Source of the DNA: Lewinellaceae bacterium
GTDB taxonomy: Bacteria; Bacteroidota; Bacteroidia; Chitinophagales; Saprospiraceae
NCBI GenBank assembly: GCA_020636405.1
Contig: JACJXW010000004.1
Coordinates: 2,778,001 to 2,842,000 of the forward strand
Length of the DNA stretch: 64,000 nt
Reading direction: 5' to 3'
A program made the translations under genes and the position numbers. This document shows, piece by piece, positions 54,959 to 63,500 of the stretch. Position 1 is the first letter of the stretch, and the number at the start of each line of letters is the position of its first letter. The notes below the pieces were generated by a model. The model ran no database searches. It was not told where the DNA came from and saw only the letters and a program-made list of their open reading frames with translations.

Positions 54959-55301
54959 CCGATTCAAGTATCTTCATTGAATTTTTGAGGGCTTCTGACA
55001 AAAAGAGAACGACTCTTTATCAATTGCCGGATGATACGGAGTTATACCTATCAGTAGTTACACTCTACGAACTACTGATGGGAGCTACGGATGAGGTCAA
55101 AAAACAAGATGTTAACTGCTTACCGAACCTTTGATCATTCTTCCCTTCACTAAATCTGTAGCGGAGAAGTCTGCTGAGGTCTACCATAATCTCCGGCAAC
55201 GAAATAAGATGATCGAGTTTAGAGATATTTTCATTGGTGCTACTGCATTGGCCCACGGCCTGACCGGCATCTTCGACATCCGCTTAAGCCCGATAAAATG
55301 A
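54937..55301 (+). pseudogene. VapC (PIN-domain) toxin, frameshifted
   Basis: Starts at ATG 54937: MVADSSIFIEFLRASD has the first PIN Asp and VVTLYELLMGA the Glu. The frame breaks at a TGA at ~55132. The rest continues in a shifted frame: ILPFTKSVAEKSAEVYHNLR and IEFRDIFIGATALAHGL with the remaining acidic residue, to TGA 55301. One base appears to be lost between ~55113 and 55130. The last 12 residues (FDIRLSPIK) also differ from the family norm. PIN toxins are RNases; this copy should be inactive unless a sequencing error explains the shift. Confidence 0.8.
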
Positions 55302-55313
55302 AGCCCTAAACGG

Positions 55314-55540
55314 CTAAAAAATCTCTTTAACCCATTTTAAAAATTCTGAAAATATAATCTTAAAGCATTGCTTATCAATGCATTGTAAATGAATTTCCAA
55401 TCCCGGCGGGCTCACTTCTTTTCTAAAGGCTTAAAGGCCAGGCAGTAATGCTTAAATTTTTTGTTTTATGTATATCGCCTTCCTTTTTTTCTGCTGTAAT
55501 TCAATGCTTTACGAATACTTAATAATTTTTATGTTTAACT
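55314..55540. repeat. Cassette junction 4, right end of the island
   Basis: Left arm 55314-55400, site TCCCGGCGGGCTCAC at 55401-55415, then a right arm similar to 47147-47270 that fades at about GTTTAAC (55532-55538). The hairpin CCAGGCAGTAATGC is kept only in part. The stretch 55416-55842 holds this arm and the glycoside-hydrolase remnant and no other gene. Confidence 0.8.
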
Positions 55541-55725
55541 ACGGCAGGCATCCAATCGGTGGTGTTGATGCCGCCAGGTAACGTCAGCTGATCGCCCGCT
55601 TTTTGAACTTCTTTGATATTCTTACAGTACCAGCCGGTGTTCAGCTTTGTAAGCTGCTGAGAGAAAAGGGCAGGGCAACAAGCCAGGAGGAGGGAAAAGA
55701 TCAGGTAGGAAACGCTTCCTTTCAG
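55519..55725 (-). pseudogene. N-terminal remnant of a secreted glycoside hydrolase (GH2-like)
   Basis: Frame from 55725 (CTG, no ATG) to TAA 55519. It begins with a complete-looking signal peptide (VSYLIFSLLLACCPALFSQ) and continues LNTGWYCKNIKEVQKAGDQL and NTTDWMPAVV, resembling the start of GH2 beta-mannosidase or glucosaminidase-type enzymes where WMPAVVPGTV is expected. Similarity ends at the island border (~55538), and the final codons come from the cassette arm. The family call is by eye. Confidence 0.5.
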
Positions 55726-55842
55726 GCCTCAGGCCAAAGCTTGGCCATAACCCTTTTGTGATTGGTGTTTTTGCATCTTTCCAAGATAGTAAATGAGCGG
55801 TGAGTACAAGGGATTTCCGGGTTTATCCACGAAAATACGGTT

Positions 55843-58656
55843 CTATTCTTTCTCTCTGTCTTCCAGCCGGTATTCATCCTGCTCTTTGCTTTCCCGATAC
55901 ATATCCTCCACATTATCGATCTGCGGGGATTGCTCAATGGCGTTCCAGTCAAATTCTTCGTCAAAAGGCCCCAGGGCTTTTTGAGGGTTGAAGATCCGGC
56001 TATCTGCCGCTAAAGCGCTGTAGGGGCTGAAATCCGGAGTGGAGGTAAAGAAATCGGCCAGGCTGGTAGCCCCGGCATCGTATTGATTCAGGTACGGCAG
56101 GCCCAGAATGTTCCAGAATGTTTTAAACAGGCTCCCAAAACTATAATGGACATGGCTGACATGGCCTCTTTTCACCCAGGGGGAAATGACCAGGAGAATA
56201 CTGCGGTGCGCATCAATATGGTCAACGCCGTTTTGAGCATCATCTTCGGTGATGACGATCAACATATTCTTCCAGTAAGGTGTCCTGGAAAGGTATTCCA
56301 CAATGCGGCCGACAGCCAGGTCATTGTCGGCCATGTAGCTTTCCCGGAAAGGATACCCGGCATCCGGGCGCTCGCCTGCTCCATGATCATTGGGGATGAT
56401 CACGGTTATCAATTCCGGCATGGTATCCTTGCCCGTGATCCATTTCTCATCAAATTCTTTGATGAACTGGCCTATCCGGAACTGGTCCGGTATGGACATA
56501 TTATAGGTGGGGTATGTTCTGGAGCTGCGCTCATACAGGGGTTGCGGCATGGGATAATTGATATACTGGCGAATACCGGTGTATTTGTATTCCGCTTTGT
56601 AGAGTGCCGGCTCAAACATCACGCTAAAGCCGAAGTTGTAAAAGTCCACCTTATGGCGTTCCAAATGATCCCACATAGACCCCGCTTCGTTATAATCTTC
56701 CGGGTAAATGGCCCCGGCAGCACCGTTCATCGCAAAAACCCCGGGCGCCCTGGAGTTTTCCCGATAGTCGCGATTGCCCCCATAACTGGCAGCCGTGCTT
56801 GTCTCGCACCACTCATTGGGATAGGTGTTTACCAGCCAGCGGTGGCCATCGGCAGAGACGTCGGAATCCACATAGAAGTTATCGGAAATGGCGAACTGGC
56901 CGGCCAGGGCCAAATGATTGGGCATAACCGTGGCGTTTGAAACGAACCTCGTCTTTTCCTTATTCGAAAAGGAAGCTTCCTTGCCATACCGGGCAATAGT
57001 TGGGTCACCTTGTCCTTTTTCTATTTGCCCGAAAACTTCATCATAGGTCCTGTTCTCTTTGGAAATAAATACGATGTGGCGAATAGGGCTTTCCTTTTCT
57101 CCCGGGAACAAAGGGATGGGGTTTTCCGCTCTTTTTTCAAAAACCGGGTCATCGGCCCGGGTAAAATGAAAATTATTCGAAACGACCTGTTCTGTCATTT
57201 CCCGGAGTTGTTCCTCATCCGGGATGTCGACAACCTGGACCGTACCTTTCATTAAGGAACCGATATAACTTCCTTCCGGCCCTGGTTCAAAATTGGCTCC
57301 CCCATTGGGGCCGCTGCCATAACCTTTGGCGTTGGCAATAACCAGTTTTTTCCCATCCGGGCTCACTTCAACCTTGGAAGGGAACCAGCCTGTAGGAATA
57401 TGCCCCAAAACTTTTTGATCGGAAACATCGACCACCGCAATGGCATTGATGCCCGATTCGGCCACATACAACCTCTTCTGGTCGGGGCTCAATGCCAGGC
57501 CAAAAGGGATCACTCCCCGGAATTGCCTTACCCGGCTATCGGGTTTGAGGGCTATCGTATGGACAACGGTATCTTTCTCAATGGAAATAACCGAGATATT
57601 ATCATTGTTGCCATTGCTGACGAAGACGTATTCATCGGTAGCTACTATGGAATTCGGGCTTGCCCCTCCGACGGCAGGGATGCCTTCGACCAACGCTCCT
57701 ACCAGGTGGCCGGTTTTGATCCTGGCGATGACTTCAGGGGCTGCCGGATCCTCGATGTCAATAACAAAAACAGAGAACGCTTCAATGGCATTGGGATCCC
57801 CCAGGCCGGGAATGGATAGGGTGTCATTTTCTATCCCCTCCTTCATCTCTTCAGAGCCAAATGCAAAAGCTGGATAACCGATAGGTTTCACACTTGCTTC
57901 TTCGCCCGGCCCTTCTTTGATCAGGGCATACTCAAACATCCCCACATTTGCGACATAAGCCTTTTTTTCATCCGGCGACAGCGCAACCCCAAAAGGATAT
58001 CGCCCTACCGGAACAGACTGCTTCAGGGTTTTGCTTTCGGTATCCACGACGGCCAGCCTGAACCCGATCTGATCTACGGCATACAGCGTTTTGCCATCTT
58101 TCGTCAGAACGAGGTCGCCTATATATCCGTGGGAATAATCCCTTTCTTCAGAAACAAAAGAACAGTCAATAGCCCCTTTCTTTTCTCCTGAATTCAGGTC
58201 GAACAGGTAGATCTTGTTCTCCTGCCCTCCGGCAACGTATACGGTTTGATTGTCAGGAGATATGGCCAGCCCCATAAATACCGATGCCAATACGCCTTTG
58301 TCTGTGGATGGCCCGGGAGGGACCTGTTGTGCTTCAGGCCGTTGAGATAAGATATTGCGGATAATAGTAATAGACAAAGGGTCGGTTCCCGAATTGGCGG
58401 TAACCGCAATATTTCCATCCGGGCTTAATGTCAATCCATAGGGATGCGGCGCCGTCATAATGCTTTTACCCGCAGGAGTAATATACCTGCCATTGGGGAT
58501 CACCGTTTTGCCGGATCTGTCAATCCTGGTGTACTGGCTTCCGGCAGGAGCCGAAATGATCCAGAGGGCCTCCTCTTTGGAACCATTTTGCGGGTTACAA
58601 CTACAAAAAAGCAGGGTAAGGGCCAGAGCTTGTGCAATTGTTGTTTGAAAGTTCAT
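55843..58656 (-). CDS. YncE-like beta-propeller / phosphoesterase fusion lipoprotein
   Basis: 937 aa from ATG 58656 (MNFQTTIAQALALTLLFCSC), 13 bp after the sulfatase gene; a longer in-frame extension would overlap that gene and lacks a signal. Lipobox-like LLFCSC. Residues ~30-480 hold YVTN/YncE propeller repeats (PYGLTLSPDGNIAVTANSG; LALSPDQKRLYVAESGINA). Residues ~530-930 are an alkaline-phosphatase-superfamily phosphoesterase: VFISKENRTYDEVFGQIEKG, then IPNDHGAGERPDAGYPF and VITEDDAQNGVDHIDAHRS. It is probably exported and acts on phosphoesters outside the cytoplasm; the substrate is unknown. Confidence 0.85.
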   Translation of the reverse strand: MNFQTTIAQALALTLLFCSCNPQNGSKEEALWIISAPAGSQYTRIDRSGKTVIPNGRYITPAGKSIMTAPHPYGLTLSPDGNIAVTANSGTDPLSITIIRNILSQRPEAQQVPPGPSTDKGVLASVFMGLAISPDNQTVYVAGGQENKIYLFDLNSGEKKGAIDCSFVSEERDYSHGYIGDLVLTKDGKTLYAVDQIGFRLAVVDTESKTLKQSVPVGRYPFGVALSPDEKKAYVANVGMFEYALIKEGPGEEASVKPIGYPAFAFGSEEMKEGIENDTLSIPGLGDPNAIEAFSVFVIDIEDPAAPEVIARIKTGHLVGALVEGIPAVGGASPNSIVATDEYVFVSNGNNDNISVISIEKDTVVHTIALKPDSRVRQFRGVIPFGLALSPDQKRLYVAESGINAIAVVDVSDQKVLGHIPTGWFPSKVEVSPDGKKLVIANAKGYGSGPNGGANFEPGPEGSYIGSLMKGTVQVVDIPDEEQLREMTEQVVSNNFHFTRADDPVFEKRAENPIPLFPGEKESPIRHIVFISKENRTYDEVFGQIEKGQGDPTIARYGKEASFSNKEKTRFVSNATVMPNHLALAGQFAISDNFYVDSDVSADGHRWLVNTYPNEWCETSTAASYGGNRDYRENSRAPGVFAMNGAAGAIYPEDYNEAGSMWDHLERHKVDFYNFGFSVMFEPALYKAEYKYTGIRQYINYPMPQPLYERSSRTYPTYNMSIPDQFRIGQFIKEFDEKWITGKDTMPELITVIIPNDHGAGERPDAGYPFRESYMADNDLAVGRIVEYLSRTPYWKNMLIVITEDDAQNGVDHIDAHRSILLVISPWVKRGHVSHVHYSFGSLFKTFWNILGLPYLNQYDAGATSLADFFTSTPDFSPYSALAADSRIFNPQKALGPFDEEFDWNAIEQSPQIDNVEDMYRESKEQDEYRLEDREKE

Positions 58657-58669
58657 TCCGAACAAGTTT

Positions 58670-60280
58670 TTAGTTGTCAAAATAAAAGACGCCGTTCTCA
58701 TCCTGGTGTTTAAAAGAAACCAATGCGGGCCACAACGGTTTTGGCATGCCGGCGTACCAGTGGCCAAGAGCCGTTTTGAGTTCCTTGATTTTCCCGGGGT
58801 ATTGCCCGGCGAGGTTGGCCGCTTCATAGGGGTCGTCCGCCAGGTTGTAAAGCCTGGTTTGCCCGGTTTCCTCGTGGTAGAAAAATTTCCAGTCGTCTTT
58901 TAGGATCGTCCACGTGCTTCCGCCTTTCCAGAACAGGGATTCATGCGGTTTTCCCGGTTCATGGCCCAGCAGATAGGGCAATAAGTTGACGCCGTCGTAG
59001 GCCCGGCCTTCGGGCAAAGGGATATGAGCTGCGGCGCATACCGTTGTGAAAATATCGAGCGACGAAACCGGATGGGGATAGGCCGTTCCGGCGGGGATGA
59101 CCCCCTGCCATTTCAGGAAGAAAGGAACGCGTAAGCCCCCTTCGAAGGCTGTAATTTTGCCCCCGTTCAGGGGGGCGTTATCCGTAGCGTGGGTATATTC
59201 GGCGCCCCCGTTGTCACTCAGGAAGAAGATCAGCGTATTGGGGGCCAGGCCGAGTTCTTCCACTTTTTGATGGATCGCGCCGACGGCATCGTCCAGAGCT
59301 GCGATCATGGCAAGGTAAACCCTTCTGGCCGGGTCCTCAATGTGTGGAAAGCGGCTGTAGTAATCCTGGGGCGCCTGGAAGGGGGTATGGGGTGCGCTGA
59401 AGGGGACGAACAGGAAAAACGGGTGGTTTTGGTTCTCCTCCAGAAAGCGGATGGCCTCTTCGGCAAAGCGTTGGGTCAGGTACCCGGGTTCTTCAACGAC
59501 TATGCCATTTCGAACCACGGCACAGTCTGCGTTGCGTTGCCCGGACCAGATGTGTTTATCGGTCCAGTCCTTCGGGCTGCGCATATTCACGATGCCGGGC
59601 GTTTCTTCCGGCGCAAATAAAGAGTGGGAGCCATAAAATCCGAAATGTTCGTCAAACCCGAGGTGATGCGGCTGGCAGAAAGGGGCGCTGCCCAAATGCC
59701 ACTTGCCGAAGATGGCGGTCCGGTATTCTCGCTTTTTAAGGATCTCGGCGAGGGTGATCTCGGTGGGGGGAAGGCCTTCCCTCCGGCGGCCGGCTTCATT
59801 GGGAATGCTGGTTAGTTTTTTGATTTTCCAGGGATTGGAATGGATGAAATGCCGGGCTGCGAACAATTCGAAGCGGTTGCGGGGAAGGCGCTCATGCAAT
59901 TGGTTTTCAAAGCCGAACCGTTGCTGGTAGCGGCCGGTGATGAGGCCCGCACGGGAAGGGGCGCAGGAGGGGGCGCTTACGTAGGCCCGCGTACATTCTA
60001 TTCCCTGCCGGGCGAGGGCATCGATGTTTGTGGTCTGTATCTGGGTATTGCCGTGCAGAGAGATATCGAAATAGCCCAGGTCGTCTGCCATCAGGATAAT
60101 GATGTTCGGAGGGAGAAGCGTATCCGCCGTTGGTGTTTTTTCGGATAAAAATCCGGCCTTCTGCGCAAGGGCCTGCCCGGAAAAAGACACCTGGAATTCA
60201 TCCGAGTGGAATGGGGGAAGGGAGCATGCCGTTACCAGTAGCAGGGCGCCTCCGAAAGCGATAAGCAGGTTGCGGTTCAT
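58670..60280 (-). CDS. Cys-type sulfatase, lipoprotein
   Basis: 536 aa. Signal peptide with lipobox LVTAC (Cys ~19). Metal ligands in MADDLGY (~64-70). The formylglycine site is C106-A-P-S-R followed by AGLITGR, the classic Cys-type signature. FLSDNGGAEYTHA supplies the second metal site. It should hydrolyse sulfate esters, probably of polysaccharides, after activation by a formylglycine-generating or anaerobic sulfatase-maturing enzyme (not in the window). First gene of an operon with the propeller phosphoesterase. The regulator at 60573 may control it. Confidence 0.92.
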   Translation of the reverse strand: MNRNLLIAFGGALLLVTACSLPPFHSDEFQVSFSGQALAQKAGFLSEKTPTADTLLPPNIIILMADDLGYFDISLHGNTQIQTTNIDALARQGIECTRAYVSAPSCAPSRAGLITGRYQQRFGFENQLHERLPRNRFELFAARHFIHSNPWKIKKLTSIPNEAGRRREGLPPTEITLAEILKKREYRTAIFGKWHLGSAPFCQPHHLGFDEHFGFYGSHSLFAPEETPGIVNMRSPKDWTDKHIWSGQRNADCAVVRNGIVVEEPGYLTQRFAEEAIRFLEENQNHPFFLFVPFSAPHTPFQAPQDYYSRFPHIEDPARRVYLAMIAALDDAVGAIHQKVEELGLAPNTLIFFLSDNGGAEYTHATDNAPLNGGKITAFEGGLRVPFFLKWQGVIPAGTAYPHPVSSLDIFTTVCAAAHIPLPEGRAYDGVNLLPYLLGHEPGKPHESLFWKGGSTWTILKDDWKFFYHEETGQTRLYNLADDPYEAANLAGQYPGKIKELKTALGHWYAGMPKPLWPALVSFKHQDENGVFYFDN

Positions 60281-60321
60281 CCGTTATGGTTGAGTAATTA
60301 AAATAATACAGAGAAAAACTA

Positions 60322-60492
60322 AATACACTGTAATTTAAGTTCTTTTATACGCCCTCGCAGCCCTCTAACTCCCTGAAGGGAGAACCTCCTCCCACTAACA
60401 CTAACATTGGTTGCGTTTTGGGTGGATGCACCTCCTTTAGGAGGCTGGGAGGCAGCGCAGGCAGTGTCAATTTATTTAAATTACAGTGTATT
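60322..60492. repeat. 171-bp inverted-repeat element (MITE-like)
   Basis: Ends in perfect 17-bp inverted repeats AATACACTGTAATTTAA (60322-60338) and its complement (60476-60492). The interior has further dyads (CTCCCTGAAGGGAG; CCTCCTTTAGGAGG) and no coding frame. It fills most of the gap between the sulfatase start and the regulator stop, so it lies in the sulfatase promoter region. No target duplication is obvious. Confidence 0.6.
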
Positions 60493-60572
60493 AGGAAAGT
60501 GATTATTTTCGAAACTAATGCAAGCCAAACGGTTTATTCCCCAATTACGTCCGGCATTCGGTAGGCACCTAC

Positions 60573-63500
60573 TTATTTCTTTCGCCGGCCATATTCAGAA
60601 GGTAATATTCCAAAGAATTCCCGGAAACACTTGCTGAAATATTTGGGCGTTTTAAAGCCGGTTTGGTAACAAACATCTGCCACTGGCATATCTGTTTGCT
60701 CTAATATCTGTGCAGCTCTTTTCAGGCGAAGGATACGGATAAATTCATTTGGTGTATAATCAGTGATGGCAGGTAATTTTCTATACAGGACCGGCCGGCT
60801 GATACCCACCTCTTTTGCCAGAGCATTCACGTCAAAACCGGAATCATCCATATGTTTTTCAACGGCTTCAATTGCTCGCTGCAAAAGGTCCTGATCTTGA
60901 GTAGTAATGGCAACTTCATGAGGTTCAACAGACAACTGGCGGCCGAATTTTTCCCGAAGGCGCTTTCGGGAAGTGATCAGGTTGGCAACCCGCAACTTTA
61001 ACAGTTTGGGGTTGAACGGCTTGGTAATATAATCATCAGCCCCTGTCTCCAGGCCTTCCGCCTGAAAGACCAATGAAGTGCGTGCGGTGAGTAAAACGAT
61101 AGGGATATGGCTGGTTTCAAGCGTAGATTTCAATTTTTTGCATAGCGTAATGCCGTCCATTTCCGGCATCATAATATCTGAAATGATAAGCGCCGGCTGG
61201 TGCTGCAGCGCCAGCTCCCAGCCTTCTTTACCATTTGAGGCTTCTACACAAGAGTATTGATCAGCGAAGGTTTGCCGGAGGTAGTTCCTGATATCTTCAT
61301 TGTCTTCTATGATCAATAGCTCCGGGGCATTGTCGGGGGCTGTTAGTTCGGTGCTTTCCCTTTTTGCCATCTGAGCAATCTGGTAATGAGCAGCATCTTC
61401 ACTGTCTTTATGGCTGGCCACAATATCTTCATCCCTGAAGTGCTTGACTCCGGTCGGCAAGCTAACGGTGAAACGGGTAAACTCGTTAGGAGTGCTTTCT
61501 ACGTGGATCTCTCCATGATGTAATTGGACCAGTCCTTTTACCAATGCCAGCCCAATGCCGCTGCCGAGGTAGTTGCCGGAGTAATCATTTTTGAATTTAT
61601 GAAAGCGGTCAAAAATGAAGGGAATGTCTTTCTGTGAGATCCCCGTACCATTATCTTCAACAACCACCTGGGCTCTTTCCTGCCCGGCATCCGCCCGGAT
61701 CATGATCATACCGCCGTCAGGGGTAAATTTGAAAGCATTGGAAAGTAAGTTGAAGAACACCTTTTCCATCAGGCTGCTGTCATACCATAGCTGAATGGCC
61801 TCAGGCTGATGGGTAAAAGTGAGCGTTATGTTCTTTTGGTTGGCGATCTCTTTAAAGGACAGAACGATCTCAGCGATAAATTTTGTAAAATCCCCTTTTG
61901 AAACCTGTAGTTTCGTGTGCCCCGCCTCTTGTTCTCTGAATTCAAGCAATTGGTTGACCAAAAGCAAAAGACGGTTGGCATTGCGGTTGATGTTATGCAA
62001 CTGGTTTCGGACTTCCTGGCCACCTTCTCCCGATGCGATCAGTTCCCGGACAGGCCCTAATATCAGGGTTAGGGGGGTGCGGATCTCATGAGAAATATTG
62101 GTGAAGAACTGCAATTTCATTTCGTTGAGCTCCCTCACTTTCTGGCGTTCAAGCCGTTCCAGTTTCAGCTCATTGAGCAGGCGCAAACGCCCGATCCTGT
62201 ATTGGTAAACCAGATAAAGGGTTCCTCCCAAAACCAGAATATACAGGATGTATGCCCAGACGGTATTCCAGGGAGCAGGCAGAATATGCACCTTCAGTTC
62301 GGTAACATCACCCTTCCATACTCCTTCGTTGTCGGTTGCCCGAACTTTGAATACATAATCTCCTGCGGACAGGCTCGTGTAGGCGGCATACCGGCGGTTG
62401 GCGCCGGTGTATTGCCATTGCTCATTGGCTCCTTCCAGTTTATAGGCATAGTTTATTTTTTCTGCTCCAGCGAAACAGGGCGCGACAAATTCAAAGGCAA
62501 AGTCATCAATAAAGTACGGGATGGTGATGGCATCGAGTTCGTGGATCGATTTTTCCAGGATAACCTTTTTTCTAAGCGCTTCACCCGGTTGAATGGAACG
62601 ATTGAATATTTTGAGGTCGGTTATAAGGCAGGGAAATTTGTCATTGGGTAGTTTGTTTATTTTGGCGGGGTGATATCGGTTGAAACCATTGGTCCCTCCA
62701 AAATACATCATATCATCCTTAGCCTGGCAGGAAGCCCCAAGATTAAAACTATAACCCTGTAGGCCATCACTTATGGAATAGTTGACAAAGACGCCTTTTT
62801 CGGGGTCGAATTTACTAATGCCTTTCAAAGTGCTAATCCAAAGATTGCCTTCCCGGCCTTCTTCAATACTCTTGACCACATCGTTTGAAAGGCCGTTCTT
62901 TTCCCGATAAACGGTGAACGCCCCGGTCAGGCGGTCAAACCGGTTCAGGCCGCCGCCAAAGGTGCCTATCCAGAGTTGATGGGTGCTTGGAGATTCAAAG
63001 ATATCCGTTATCATATCGTTGCTGATACTGGCCGTATCTCCGGGTATTGCTCGGAAATGACTGAAGGCCTCATTAGAGGGGTCAAAACGGTTTAGCCCTC
63101 CACCGTAAGTCCCGATCCATAACACACCCAGATGGTCCTGAAAAATAACCCGGATATCATTGCTGTTTATACTCTGTGGGTCGTTGGGGTCAAAGCGGAA
63201 TTGCCGAAATTGACGAGATTCCCAGTCGAACCGGTTGAGCCCACCGTCGGCGGTGCCAATCCAGAGATTGCCGGACAGGTCCTGGTGGATAGCCCAGACC
63301 GCCTTGCCAGAGAGCTTGGTTCCGGAGGCGCCATGGTTGAAATCGGAGAAGGTTGTGCTATTACGGTCGAAGAGGAAAAGGCCGCCCCCATCTGAACCGA
63401 TCCAGAAACGCCCGTTTTTGTCTTCATAGATCCGTTGAACATTATTGCTGGCGGCATTTTCCTGTAAATAATTGGTGAATCGTTCGGTAACGGGATCGAA

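Larger units (their letters stand above)
54381..55415. mobile_element. tRNA-Lys-anchored cassette 3 (1035 bp), VapBC remnants
   Basis: Lies between att-like copies at 54366-54380 and 55401-55415 (TCCCGGCGGGCTCAC). Cargo is an antisense VapC tail fragment and a vapB-vapC pair with a frameshifted toxin. No recombinase. Confidence 0.6.

Noticed and set aside
46996..55540. CRISPR array or integron
   Set aside because: Repeats are ~85-400 bp, few and separated by kilobases with genes; no short regular repeats, cas genes, integron integrase or attC-like hairpins at each gene.
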